Positions 10,154-23,640 of a stretch of DNA of 64,000 bases are shown here, in pieces. The translations under genes and the position numbers were made by a program. This stretch comes from Prosapia bicincta (taxonomy: Eukaryota; Arthropoda; Insecta; Hemiptera; Cercopidae), in contig JBAIZL010000425.1 of NCBI GenBank assembly GCA_036971475.1, positions 2,918,501 to 2,982,500 of the forward strand, given 5' to 3'. Position 1 is the first letter of the stretch, and the number at the start of each line of letters is the position of its first letter. The notes below the pieces were generated by a model. The model had not been told where the DNA came from, searched no databases, and saw only the letters and a list, made by a program, of their open reading frames with translations.

Positions 10154-12555
10154 ACCATCTTGTCATTTATTCAATAAATAACTTATATTTGAACAAATGA
10201 CTATTAATAATACCAAAATTTTTGTAATGGCTAAAGAAGATATACAAATTTTGATTAAATTATATGAAAGACCCAGGCCAGGCTCTTTTTCTGATGGATA
10301 CTAGTTTTCTTTTTTTGCTAATATTCGCAATTATGCAAAAAGTCAATGTAATCCTGTCCTTAGCTTTCTTGCAACTTTTTAGAGGGTCTGAACAATTTGT
10401 TTTATCTTGTTACGTTTTGTAAAATAAACTGCTATACATATTTAAAGGAAAGCATATTAACTAAGCTGTCTCCAGCAAGCTTCCAACTCAACACTCTCAT
10501 CTGCCTTACCTGTTTTTACTTCTCTACTTTACTGGGAAAAACCGAGCATTTGTTTAAACCAACATATTAGGGATCAATATCTGTATCCCCATTTTTCCCC
10601 AAAACTTTTTCTTTTTCTATAATGACCGCACCTGCTACAGTCCCACATTTTGCATTAATTCAACTTATCTTTAGAGGGAAGCATCCTCCAACTCTATGTG
10701 ATAGGATTTCCAAAGGTATGATATTGAAAATGAAAATAAATGTTGCATAATCCACTTTTTACCTTACCTTTTTACTTTTTTCACTTACATATTGCCTGTT
10801 CACCTACAATTCCCCTCAACAATAATAAAAAAATGTGATAGAATATTCTAGAATATTTTTGAATATTTTTCACTGTATACACTAACTTCACTTTTTTCAC
10901 AAAGTGACACTAGAGATCTCTTAATTTGAGTTACAATGTATACAGTAACTTTGCACTGCTGAATATAACAATTGATGGTCAGTTGTTACTGATGGTCAAT
11001 TGAACAGTTTGTTGCTGAAAATAAGGGTAAGGTGAGGTGGAATATCTTTGCCCAAAGTGCTGTTAACCTCTATTTCTACAAGCACGTCCGAATTTTCATT
11101 TTGGTTCAAGGGAGGTGGAAATAACTTGTAACTGTAATTATTATTTCATTCTTATACTTTTGCCAGTGGAAATACTATATTCCAGGAGTATTATTACCCA
11201 CTAAAAATTCACAAGAATGTTAGTGAGTCTAAAAGTCTACACTATCTTCATTAGCTCTATACAATCATGCATTTAATATAGGAAAAAGTCATATATATCT
11301 TGGGACAATGGGAAGGTTGCACTATAAAAAGCTGCTCTATATTGAAAATTGACTATACTATTATATAACTCCTCAATTTACTCAACCATACAATAATTAT
11401 ATAGAACTTTGTTTACTCAGTGGTTCTTACAAGCTGTTGTATTACACTCCAACAAAGGACACTGATGAGAGGTCTTCCTCTTCTTCGACTCTCAAAATCC
11501 ATTGTTGCCTATCCTGGCTGACCAAGAATGTTTTCGATGAGAGGACTTAGAGTTCTAGGCAATTTTGCTTCTATGTGCAATTCTGAGATCTATGTGAAAT
11601 TTTATTGTTAATTCACTAGTTATTCAAAGATAAGATAAAATACTTTGCAATATCTTTTGTTGCATAGATTTGTTCCAAATAATGTATATATAATAGCACC
11701 AGCAATGTCAATTGCATAAAAAGTTACCATTGTTATCACAGAGTTTATCAAAAAACTAAATAATGGTTAAACCAATAAATCATCTTTTATTAAAACCAGT
11801 AAAACTCCCCTTGGTTGAATTATAAAATTTAATCATTTATGGTATCCCACTGGTCTCATTATTTTGTGATTTATCATTAAAGGAAACAGTATGTACCTTT
11901 GTATTACATGCTTACGATATTCAGGTTTTTTCTTTAGTTAAATAAATTTTGATGTTTCCTTCTTTGTCATTTCATTTATAAACTTTGTTATGTTATTGTT
12001 GAATTCATGTTCACAAAAAGTTTTAATTTTTTGCTTTTCCGTGTTAAACATACCAAAAATAATTTTTTGTTCAGCCACAAAAGAGTAAATAATATAATAT
12101 ATAAATATCTGTTTTGAAAATTTCTAATGTTGAAATTAAAATCCTTAGGAGTATCAATTTGAATGTGAAATTACAAGTTTTTCCATAGTTATAAGCAGAA
12201 GGGTGTTAAGATAGCATACAAAATCTATTAATTTTAGCACTGTTTATCACCAGGACCATTTAGAAAAAATCTGAAAAGATTATAGCATCTACAAGGGTAA
12301 CAACGGATTTGACACTGACAAAAGCTATCTGCTCTTGTTATTATTAAAATTTATACTAATTTACAAAAAAAAGCAATTACAGTACATATTACATTACTGT
12401 ATCCACCTTTCGAACCTAAATTTTCACTGACATTAGTGACATAATTATTAAACCCCATTTATCACGGTTTCATTTAGTGTTGTATGGTTGTGGTACTACT
12501 TAACGGTATTTAATTTTTGAACAATTAATAGTATTTTATTTGTTTTCATTTTTAG

Positions 12556-12741
12556 GTTCTTACGTCAAGAACATGATGTTCAATATGGCATAAAGAATCA
12601 AAACTCTAATTTATTCTGGTTTGTGTATGGTTACCCAAAACCTACCATGACTTATTACTTCAATGATGAACCCATTGAAATGGGAGGTCGGTATGACTCA
12701 AGTTATACTCGTAATGGTCAAGCAACACTTTTCATCAACAA
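12556..12741 (+). CDS. Unc-89: Unc-89 exon: Ig domain (first of pair), N-terminal part
   Basis: Acceptor AG at 12554-12555, donor GTAAGC from 12742. Completes Arg165 and encodes residues 166-226. The I-set Ig pattern is visible in FLRQEHDVQY and LFWFVYGYPKPTMTYYFND, where the first canonical Cys is replaced by Trp and the core Trp by Tyr, and in YTRNGQATLFIN. Ends phase 2 (split Lys227). Cytoplasmic muscle Ig domains often lack the disulphide, so this is not by itself a sign of decay. Confidence 0.93.
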
Positions 12742-12973
12742 GTAAGCTCAAGTATTTAATAATTTATCTATAAAAAAATAATTTTTTACAATAAAAATAA
12801 AATAAATTATTTTATATACTTCTTAGATTGTATAATATATAAAGTGTGATTTAACAACACACAAAATATAGTTCTATTCAATTTCTACAATAATAATGTA
12901 AGTATATATGCAGTAATTATTATAAAGTGAATAATTATTGTTGATAACAGTATAAATCAACCGTGGTGTATTG

Positions 12974-13210
12974 TGTAATTTAAATAAATGAAACTTCTAT
13001 GCCACAAATAACTTTTTTATTTGTTTAATACCTTATGTACGTTTTAATTATATAGCAATCATTCTCAGAGGTAATTTACTAAAACCTCTGTGTAGTTTTT
13101 TTTTTGTAAATTACCTCTGAGATTGATTACTATGCAATTAAAATTGGCATGAGGTATTAAATAAATTAAAAAGGTAATTGTCATATAGAGGTTTTATTTA
13201 TTTTAATTAA
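12974..13210. repeat. Foldback MITE, copy 2
   Basis: Same family as 5333-5548. The left arm starts TAATTTAAATAAATGAAACT and the right arm ends with the matching AGAGGTTTTATTTATTTTAA. Centre: two opposed copies of a TACCTCTGAGA-type block. More diverged than copy 1. Confidence 0.85.
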
Positions 13211-14063
13211 TTAATATTGATGTATAATGTTACGAAAATAATTCCATAACATTTTATAGATTCATTGAAAGGTTTTATGAATCTATATAATTTATCTTTA
13301 TATACATATATTTGATAAACAAAATATGTGGTCTAGTTTCAAAATCAACCACATCAGGATTTTTTGGCCATTTTTAGTTTTCAACAGATTTGTTATTCCA
13401 AATGACCTTCATAAGGGAAAACATTTTCAACACTCAAAACGAACTATATCATGCCGGTTTCTTATGGGGTTAGTTTCAAAATGAACTAAATCATAGAAAT
13501 AGTGTCAAAATGCCCGACATCTGGTGTGAACCACTGCGCAGTAGTGTTGCGCATCATCTGCCTTCTATGTTGTTATTGCGAGTGCTGCTTTTAGTGAGGT
13601 TGGTTAGAACTGCTGTTTGTAAGATTTGTGAAAAGTTGTACTTTGTAATAGTTTTTTTTTTAACATGGAATTACATCGTATTGAAAATCTGGAATCAATC
13701 AGAAATGGCCCAGAAATGTAAACATGTGAGAGAGATCCAAACAGTTAAAATTTTAATTATTTTACTGAACCAAGAAATAATGAATTAAACATTATTTAAT
13801 AATAATACTTGCAGATCATCAGAATAAATGTTTATATTATATTAAATATATCTCAAAAGCCAAAAGTTAATAATAATAATAATATGTGTAATAATAATAA
13901 TATTCTAAGTATTAATGAATTTCAATAAAATTTCCCAATTAGTTATTTTACTGTTTTTCAAATTAATAATTATTGAATCACAATGTACGTAGTAGGTTTT
14001 GAATCTTGATAAGTAACATGGGAGTACTGTGAATGGTAAAAATTTTGGCAAACAATAAAATAG

Positions 14064-14247
14064 TCAAAGGTAAAAGTCAAAATAGTGGACTCAAAATCTC
14101 ACAAAAAATTAGTTTTAACTACTACTCTAATAGTAGCCAAGCAATGAGGAAGGCGACTTCGCCGCCGAAACTAGTTTGTTGTGTGTGAGTTTATTAAAAA
14201 CTAATTTTTTATAAGATTTTGAGTCCACTATTTGACTTTTACCTTTG
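14064..14247. repeat. Foldback repeat with GC hairpin and GAAAC
   Basis: The outer arms pair over about 50 bp (left CAAAGGTAAAAGTCAAAATA; right TATTTGACTTTTACCTTTG). Off-centre, at about 14150-14180, sits CAATGAGG, then GGCGACTTCGCC, then GCCGAAACTAG: a stem-loop followed by GAAAC that resembles a hammerhead core with a damaged CTGATGAG. Confidence 0.75.
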
Positions 14248-14707
14248 TGAATAGTTCTCACTAGCTAAGCTCTAAGTAACTAAATAAAATAGTCACTTTA
14301 AAATATTTTGATTATTTTCCAAGTATTTATTTAAAAATTATTGCCTTGAATAATTTAATATAAATTATTGATTTAAAATGTAATTAATTAACAATAATAA
14401 TGCTTGAAAAATCACATGTAAATATTTTTTCAATTCAAGAATAAAAAATATGAATCATCAGTTTAAATAAATCAGTATAAATAAAAGCTAGATCAATCTT
14501 GGCACTGATGGCTTTAAATTACTTGGCTCTTAACCTGTCATTACATAGCTTACAGAAACTGATTGACAAAGACAGACTCTTAACATTTTCATCTAAAAAT
14601 AACTTCAACAATTAACAGTATATGTTTTGTGTTCAATAAAGGCTGTTGTTGCTTTATAAAATTATTATCTTATTTATGTCTTAAGTTGAATAAAGAAGCT
14701 TAAAAAA

Positions 14708-15148
14708 ATGGGAAATATTTTCCAAAGTGTCTCAACATTGAAAAGTAATAATAATGACTTGAAGTTTATAAAACTTGGCGAGAAAAGCAAATGTGATAAC
14801 AAAATCATGAAAGAACATACAGAACAGACTGTAATTATCGATCATAAAAGTAAATTCAGTGAGACAGAAGATTTAACTGAAAAAAGAAAAATAGAATTAT
14901 CAGACATAAATAATATCCCCTCTATAATAAATGAGGATGAATATGGATTCTGTCAGAAAGCACATGAAGAAAGTCATAAAAAAGCCAAGAAAATACATAA
15001 GAATAAACACAGCAAGAAAAAGAAAAAGAGGTTTTTCATAAAATTAGTTTTTGATTGGTTTGTGTTTGGATTTAAAGAGATTTATTGTTGTACAAATCCA
15101 GGGACATGGTCAGGGATATGGTATTTATTTTTGCTTTTAACTATTTGA
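14708..15148 (+). CDS. Unidentified 146-codon ORF inside intron 4
   Basis: An intact ORF with ATG in an A-rich context (AAAAAAATGGG) and an in-frame stop about 20 bases upstream, so the start is well defined; it ends with TGA at 15146-15148. AATAAA occurs about 145 bases downstream. I do not recognise the product. It starts MGNIFQSV (Gly2, possible but non-ideal N-myristoylation site), has a charged Asn/Glu/Lys-rich middle, a polybasic run at about residues 88-109 (SHKKAKKIHKNKHSKKKKKR), then an aromatic and hydrophobic tail (FDWFVFGFKEIYCC and WYLFLLLTI at the C-terminus). It could be a small membrane-associated protein from a single-exon nested gene, a retrocopy, or a chance ORF in AT-rich DNA. 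No transposon features surround it. Confidence 0.35.
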   Translation: MGNIFQSVSTLKSNNNDLKFIKLGEKSKCDNKIMKEHTEQTVIIDHKSKFSETEDLTEKRKIELSDINNIPSIINEDEYGFCQKAHEESHKKAKKIHKNKHSKKKKKRFFIKLVFDWFVFGFKEIYCCTNPGTWSGIWYLFLLLTI

Positions 15149-16439
15149 ACTATATGTTTTGATGGTAAATAATTTTTAATGCATTTTAAATGTGCTATTC
15201 TATAAAAAATTGTATCTGTTTTAAGTGATTAATATTTCAATTAAAAAACTAATTTTAATAATTTTTCTAATAGTTACTAATAATTGAAAGTTGAATAAAT
15301 ATATAAAATTTTAAATCTTTTATAACAATCAAATGGGGGAATGGCTTTTTAGTATTATTTTTCATATGAAGTATACACTTTCTTTTGTTAGTATATCACT
15401 CTATTCTTGATATGTTTCATTAAATTTTTAGTAATGCTTGCAATTTTTTATTACAAAATATATAAGAAGTAATCAAGTTTGATCAAATATCTCAAAGAAC
15501 AGATCTGGTCTTGTTTAAATAATTGTATTTGAATGCTCATGAAGATTTGGCAAGAGAGTTATTAGCAATTTTGTTATGTTGCATGTACATGTTGATATAT
15601 TTCATGATAGAATTACACTTTCCCATGTTTATATTCTTGAGAAAGGTGAAAAATAATTTTTACATTCGTACTGTTCTTAAAAGACTGTAGTATGAATTTT
15701 AAAATCATTTTGAGCGCTATTCATGAAAATTAACTCTTTAAGGCGATTTCCTTATTTTTACTTATAACATTTTTCTGGTTTCAATTACTTCTCTTCCACC
15801 CATTTTCTTATTTTGTAAATATTTTTAGTAAAAAAAAATTACAAAATTTACTAATTGCCAATATTATTTAGCTCCTAACCAGATGTATTTCCAAGTGATA
15901 TATATCCCTTAATTTCAGAGTCACTCTTGTGGTTGTTCTTTTTGATAACTTCATTTTAATAAATGTCACAGAATCTTCAACAATTTTTTCATTCTCTTCT
16001 TTCTTCTCTTCCACAGTTTCATTCAAAACATTGACAAAATTATATATAGATGAACGATTTTACTCCTGACATATTTGAAGGTGGAGTGTTTAGAGTACTT
16101 CAAACCATACAAGAAAAAAACAACACATAGGCGGGTCAGAATAACCAAGTCATCAGAGGAATGTTAATACATAGAAAGAATTGACAGTAAGGAAAAGGAG
16201 AGGGTAGAGGTCTGGGATTCGAGTTCTTATTTGTATTACAAATTCTATATTGGCATACTCATTTGATAAAGCCATTACATCAAGAGTTAATTCCGTTAAT
16301 ATATCAAAGAATATAATTTATACTACAGTATGGTAAACTTTTAAAAAGTGTTTTAAATTGTTCTCATATGGTTAAAAACATATTATTCAGTCATAATGAT
16401 ACAAAGTCAAACCACAAAGTAAGAGATGGTTGGTACTAT

Positions 16440-17600
16440 GGCAGCAATGAGTAAGACTAGTGCTGAAATCTTGGTGTCAGAATATTTCTACTCTCAGTAT
16501 GGATCGAGATATGGTAACGGGATGATTGATCTCTCCTACTTTTCTCACCGTGGCTAGTAAAAATGTGCAGTGCAATTTAAATGTTGAAAAAAGAACTACA
16601 AATCAATTCATATCCAGTGTTAACTTCATAAAGTTTATGGAAATGGAATAATGAGTGTAATCAGAGTGAGGCAGTGGTCAAGTGATTTAAAAAATGGCTT
16701 CATTATGTTTAAAACAAGGACCTCAGTGGTTGTCCTTTCCTTGTAACTGAAGACTTGTTAATGAAATTGTTGTAAATATTTGTGTAAATCTGTATTCCAT
16801 AATTACTGAACTTTCAAAAGATCTTCCTCATATTTCACGAAAAATAATTCATAAAATTGTGGAGAAGCTTGCCTACCCCAAATTTTGTGCTATTAGGGTT
16901 CCAAATTTCCTTACAGAAAACCAGAAAAACAATGGCTTGCTGCATCTCTGACTTTCCTTAAAAACTTGGATAAACATGATTATGAACTTCTCGATCATAT
17001 AGTAACTAGTGATGAAACATTAGTGAAGCATTTGAATTGTGAAACGAAAAGGCAGTCTATAGATTGGGGACACACATATTCTCCAAAAGAAAAACAAGAA
17101 AATGTCTCCAAACTCTGACAGCAAGAAAGATCATGAAAACTGGGACTATGATGGTTTGATTCTGGTAAATTCCTTGAACAGACTGAGATATATATTGTGA
17201 AACACTGCAGAAACTAATTATTAAAAACAAGTGTTAGGGAAAACTTTTAACTAAAAAAATTGTTTATTCACCACAATCCACATCCATACAAGACTTCAAG
17301 ATGCATTCTTGTATGTACGATATACAGCTAATCATGCCCAACAATTCTTGGATGATTGTGGACAAGAAGTGTCGTTTATCCTCCATAGCCAAAATCTAGC
17401 ACAAAGCAACTACCACCTTTTTTCCAGCGATGATGACATTACTCACATCCCAGTGCTTTGATAGTGATGTCGAACTTCATGCATGCATTAAACAGTGGTT
17501 AATATCTCTGGTTATGGATTTCTTCAAATTTGGAATTAAAAAAGCTGTATCATTCTATGATAAGTGCCTCGATTTCTATTGGGATTACGTGGTAAAATAG
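16440..17600 (+). mobile_element. Mariner remnant, heavily decayed
   Basis: Pieces of a mariner transposase are readable on the + strand: ITSDE/VTSDETLVKHLNCETKRQ (about 17005-17060, the first catalytic Asp region, cf. TGDETW), followed by IDWGHTYSP. Further along, near 17380-17415, is a degenerate SFILHSQNLAQSNYH that matches the YSPDLAPSDYH terminal motif, with the Asp and Pro lost. Many stops and shifts. Ends not located. Confidence 0.65.
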
Positions 17601-17812
17601 CCTAAAGCTTAACTTTAAAGTGTATATGATACGAGTTTTTAAATTTTTTACTAGAAAACTTCTTTTACTTTTTAGACAACCCATTTGATATTTTAAAAGA
17701 ACATTGTAATATAATTGCTCATAGAAGTATTGGTATGCAATGTTTTTTGTAGGGTATCTAAAAACTTACCAAAACTTTAGTTTTTGTTAGTTTGTAAAAA
17801 ACTAACTATTAA

Positions 17813-17905
17813 ACCTTGAATTTTGTAGTCCATTATGGTCAGTGAAACTTAATTAATCACTTTTACATTAATTTATGACTATCCAAACTTCAATTTAATT
17901 TGTTA
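17813..17905 (-). repeat. Solo end of a Penelope-like element
   Basis: In reverse complement it gives GGATAGTCATAAATTAATGT, then GTAATGGACTACAAAATT-like sequence, the same 3' tail that follows the hammerhead region of the PLE copies at 8560-8640, 31030-31105 and 59570-59645. No coding part attached. Confidence 0.7.
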
Positions 17906-18463
17906 AATTAATTAAGTTGTTAAACTTAATTTTAATCACTCTAACCGTCTTATTATTATAAAGACAAAAAGTAAAGTTATTTGTCCTTCCCCATCCCATT
18001 ATAACCAGGAGCACTAACGTGTAAGCAGTTTCCTATGACCCCAGTAGAGAGTAGGTCTATTTTATAAAGCAATGACGGACAAAGGAGCAGTGATCTTATA
18101 ATATTGTAGACCAGGGAAGTACAATATATTGTCCTGTCTATTACTTGCAATCCTTTTCACATTCGTTATGTATAATAGTATCTTAAATTTTGCTATTAGT
18201 CTCGAAACACATTTTGCTATGTTTAAGCTTAGAAAACGCACATTTTGCTGTTTTCTCATAATATACTCACATTTTGCTGTTTACAAAAAATCAATATTAC
18301 AAATAAGCATGATGATAAGAATTTTTTCTTTGTTTATAATGATAGACACTTTACAAAATAAATATTTATGTAGAATGTATTTATATCAAAATATTATACT
18401 GTTTAAAATTATCTTAACAACATCATTATTAAACTAAATTATGCATGATATTCTGATTTCAAG

Positions 18464-18701
18464 AATGTTGGAGAGGGATGTTGGTTATTACGAGGCTGTT
18501 GCTACTAATGAACATGGAGAAGCAAGGCAGAGGGTAAAAATGGAAATAGCTGAGTATCCAGAATTTATAAAAAGACCTGAAGAAACTGTGATAATGATGA
18601 GACGATCAGGTCGTTTAGAAGCAAGAGTGATTGGTGTGCCATATCCTGATATCAAATGGTACAAGGACTGGCAGCCTTTAGCTCCTTCTAGCAGAATAAA
18701 G
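18464..18701 (+). CDS. Unc-89: Unc-89 exon: end of Ig 1 and start of Ig 2
   Basis: Acceptor AG at 18462-18463, donor GTATTT from 18702, phase 0 at the end. Completes Lys227 and encodes residues 228-306. MLERDVGYYEAVATNEHGEA is the strand F/G signature of the first Ig (Ala where the second Cys is usual). The next Ig starts with EYPEFIKRPEE and has LEARVIGVPYPDIKWYKD, with the core Trp kept (W292) and Ala in place of the first Cys. The coding frame stays open upstream of the acceptor, but the phase of the preceding exon fixes the start. Confidence 0.93.
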
Positions 18702-20121
18702 GTATTTATTTTAATGTCAATTCATAGGGATAAAGATTATAATCACTACACAAGCTAAATCTGAGGTTTTCAAGGAGGTTCAAGTTCGTAAAAACCCAGG
18801 AATGCATATTGTATTAATACAAATGATTGCTGGTTGATAATATTAATTTATTACAGGATATTATCCTTTATCATATGCTATAGTAAAATATGAAATTAAG
18901 TGAATTGAATTGCTGTCAATTGGAAAAGAGTATTTAGACATTATGATTACATTAAAATAATATTGTGTAACAGCTGCTTAGAGAAGTATTAACTGGTCAC
19001 ATTTTTGTTGGTTATCTATGCACTTGCACTTAGCTTCAGTTGTTTTATATATAAAAAAAAATAATAATAATAACTACACTTATTATAAGAAAGAGTAATA
19101 TTGTAGCACTTAGTGTCAATTCTAAGTCACTATTTAAATAGTATTAGTTTTTTTGTGTGTAGTTTTTTGTAGCACTGAAAAATATTATTCTTTACATCAA
19201 AAATTCATTAACAAGGCTGTAGATCCATCCACAGGACTCCGCCCCACAGGCTTAGGATGGTTCAAAAGCTGATGTATGTATGTATGTATTTGTGTACGTA
19301 TGAATCTTATGGATGTCTAAACCGCTGAACAGAAGTTGATGAAATTTAGAGGAATTATACTTGCATTACATAATTAATTTAAAAAATTATAAACTATATG
19401 AAAAAATAAAAATACATTAAAATTTTAAATTGTTTGAAATGACTAAATTCTATGTAAAGTTATTGCCACCACACTCATTGACATTATTGCCGATTATACT
19501 CTTGTGAAATTTGAATTCACATAAGCTGTGCAACGAAACCAAACTGACAACAAAAGAACTGACACCCAACTTGATCAAGGGAAATCATAAGTGGCAGTTT
19601 CAAAGGAGAGTAGTCTAATTCCACAAATACCGATGATTTCATCCGATTTACCCTTTGATTTCAAATGACTACAATTTTCTTTGCTCATTGCATTCAGAGT
19701 AACCATAATCAAGGCAAAAGGACAATCATTGAGTCCTGCTGGATTATATTTGGAACATTCATGCTTTCCTCATGGACAATTATATATTGTGTGCTCAAAT
19801 GTTGTGACACCTAAAAATTTGTATGTTTATATGCCTAATGAAATGTTGAAAAACATTTTCTATCCTCTAGCAGTGCAGTAAATGAAATATAATTATTTAA
19901 TGTTTGATTTGCTTTTCTCATTGGAAAATTAATTAATAATTTTTCGTTTTCCATTATAAATGATTTTGGGAACGCTCGCCAGGTAGCACTAGTATTTTTA
20001 TATAATGCATATTAAATGCTTAAATGCATTTTCATATTTAAAAAACTATCATTGACAAACATTCAATAAATTTCATTTTATTGTCATTTTCAATAATAAA
20101 TTTTATTTTATCAATAAATAG
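18702..20121. other. Intron 5
   Basis: 1.4 kb. Mostly occupied by the Helitron remnant at about 19210-19992. The remainder is AT-rich with no recognised feature. Confidence 0.65.
19210..19992 (+). mobile_element. Helitron remnant (PIF1-like helicase C-terminus)
   Basis: Near 19615-19880 the + strand encodes a decayed Helitron helicase end: LPFDFK, LQFSLLIAFRVTIIKAKGQS, LSPAGLYLEHSCFPHGQLY and VYMPNEMLKNIFYPLAVQ, matching helicase motifs V and VI (TINKAQGQS and HGQLYVACSR), with the terminal Arg of motif VI altered. Upstream, a GATGTATGTATGTATTTG block and CCGCTGAACAGAAGTTGATG resemble Helitron 5' sequence. Downstream, GGGAACGCTCGCCAGG followed by CTAG at 19989-19992 fits a Helitron 3' hairpin and CTAG terminus, with a T following. 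Confidence 0.75.
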
Positions 20122-21857
<1,736 letters not shown>

Positions 21858-22014
21858 GTCGTAACTATGCTGCAAAGGTAATGCATGGCAAAGACAACTT
21901 GAGACCTTACATGCGAAATGAGCTAGAAATTATGAACTTATTAAACCACCGCAAGCTGATTCGCTTACATGATGCTTATGAAAATTCTCGAACCTTCATG
22001 CTCATTACTGAACT
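21858..22014 (+). CDS. Unc-89: Unc-89 exon: PK1 N-lobe (Lys and helix C)
   Basis: Acceptor AG at 21856-21857, donor GTATCC from 22015, phase 2 at the end. Completes Gly401 and encodes residues 402-452. NYAAKVMHG carries the ATP-contacting Lys (K407). MRNELEIMNLLNHRKLIRLH carries the helix C Glu (E422) and the start of strand 4. ENSRTFMLITE runs into the hinge. Both N-lobe ion-pair residues are thus kept although the catalytic loop on the next exons is not. Confidence 0.95.
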
Positions 22015-22449
22015 GTATCCTTTAATAAAATATATATTACTTACATATATTCAATTTATTATCAACTTTTCATTTAAACTGCATATCAGGAATTTATTCT
22101 TTGATTATTATTTAGTTTTCTTTGAGTTTTTATTGATATTTTAATTCATAGATAATTTGTTCATGTTTATTGATTTAATGTGGACAATTGAGAAAGTTAG
22201 TGCAAAATTAGCATGACAGTAAATTTTTACTATTTATTCTACAATGAGTTTATTTTGTTGAAAATAAATACTATTTGTTTTATTTACCTTATTTCATACA
22301 AAGCTTATTTTTAAAATTTAAAACTATACATTCTGAATGTGAAATATCTTTTCTACTGTCAACAGAAAAATAACATTATTTTATGACCTTAAAGTCTACT
22401 AAATTAGAATTGGTTGTTTTATATTAGCCTCATATGTAGCTTTTCAACT

Positions 22450-23535
22450 TTAACACATTTGCTGCGGCCGTCTACGATCGGAGATGGGTCGATCTACAGT
22501 TGGATGCGGCCGACAGTTAGAATTTTATTCGGATATGTTTTCATCTACCCCAGCATTGTACAAGAGACTTAGTTGAGTGTTGCAGTGTCAAGGTGGCATA
22601 TGTCGGATGTTTGTTTTAGTTTGGTCAAGATTACCCGCCAGTTTTGTGTTAGTGACAGTTTTTAGCATTACCGCGGCTGTGTGTGACATAGTTCCCGACA
22701 TAGAAGATGTGCCTGAGACTTGTAAGGACTGTTTATTTAATAGTGTATTGATGTAGTTGAGTGTATTGGAGAACTCAACAAATGAGGCTTCGGAATACGT
22801 GGAGTCTGAGGTAACCGACGACGACCGCCATGTCAGTAACCTTGATACAGGTGAAGAAGATGCAGATTACAATGGTGAGAAACTCTCTGATTCCGATTTG
22901 GAAGAAGAAATCGATAATTCTCAATTTACACCTAGTACATTACGCCTTCCTAATTTTACGTTTACAAAGGAATGTAAATTTATCGTTCCATTCCTGGGAG
23001 AAAATCATCCATATGACTGGTTCAGACTACTTCTTGATGACATATTTTTGGAGAATATTGGGAAATAATTATGCATGGGATGAGTATGCTAAACCAAATC
23101 TCACACTATTGGCAAAAATAAATAACTGGAAAGAGTTGTCAGTGCCGTAATTCAAAACATTCATAGGCCTACTGATTCATACAAAAAATTTGTTATAATT
23201 TTTATTAAATATTTTAAAAGCAAATTTGTAATTTTATTTCACTAAATAATGTTTATATTTTATTTCAGTGATTATTATTTTTTATAGTTACAAATTTTAA
23301 TTACATACATAACATGAAAAATAAAATATGGATGATCATGGGATGCTCGCAATTTGCTGAAGTCTCCGATCGAAGACAAAATGGCGGCCTAGTATTTTTT
23401 CCATTTTCAAGGCTCAAAATTAATTTTTATTGTCATATAGTTTTATTTCTAAAGCAAAACAATCGGAATAAATTTTAAAAAATTTCATCACCTTATGATG
23501 TTTACGCTAGTAGCTTTTAGCAGCTAACCTGTTAA
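22450..23535 (+). mobile_element. piggyBac-like element, internally deleted
   Basis: Flanked by TTAA at 22450-22453 and 23532-23535. The left end TTAACACATTTGCTGCGG is inverted at the right end as TTAACAGGTTAGCTGC (12 of 16 positions alike). The inside carries only the N-terminal part of a piggyBac transposase on the + strand (22757-23150): an acidic leader (TGEEDADYNGEKLSDSDLEE) and a segment like the start of DDE_Tnp_1_7 (YDWFRLLLDDIFLENIG, then YAWDEYA in another frame). The catalytic and Cys-rich C-terminal parts are missing, so it depends on another copy to move. Confidence 0.82.
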
Positions 23536-23587
23536 TAGCCAAATCCTAAAGAGCTCAACATCCGTTTGTTGTACTTTTAAAAAAATT

Positions 23588-23640
23588 TTGCAGTAACACT
23601 TTTGCTGCATATATGACTCGTCATGGATGTGTCTCGTTTC
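23588..23640 (+). repeat. Stray terminus of the same piggyBac-like family
   Basis: AGTAACACTTTTGCTGCATA matches the left end of the 22450 element (TTAACACATTTGCTGCGG) in direct orientation. No matching right end found. Confidence 0.4.

Larger units (their letters stand above)
9150..12555. other. Intron 3
   Basis: 3.4 kb of AT-rich intron. Apart from the short tandem repeat at 9563-9725 and the foldback repeat at 10020-10153, I recognise nothing. The acceptor is AG at 12554-12555. Confidence 0.6.
12742..18463. other. Intron 4
   Basis: 5.7 kb. Holds a foldback MITE (12974-13210), a GC-richer patch at 13440-13640 that may be a transposon remnant, a foldback repeat (14064-14247), an unidentified 146-codon ORF (14708-15148), a decayed mariner (16440-17600) and a solo PLE end (17813-17905). 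The rest is unassigned. The acceptor is AG at 18462-18463. Confidence 0.6.

Noticed and set aside
11455..11520. ACACTGATGAGAGG as a hammerhead core
   Set aside because: There is no GAAA at the required distance and no pairing stem II, so it is taken as a chance match.
13510..13788. 92-codon + strand ORF starting MPDIWCEPL in a GC-richer patch
   Set aside because: No recognisable domain, no transposase motif and no terminal repeats found. Probably part of an old transposon, but I cannot support a call.
18129..18437. 102-codon ORF just upstream of the exon at 18464
   Set aside because: Low-complexity hydrophobic translation of AT-rich intron, and it ends in a stop before the exon. It does not join to any splice site.
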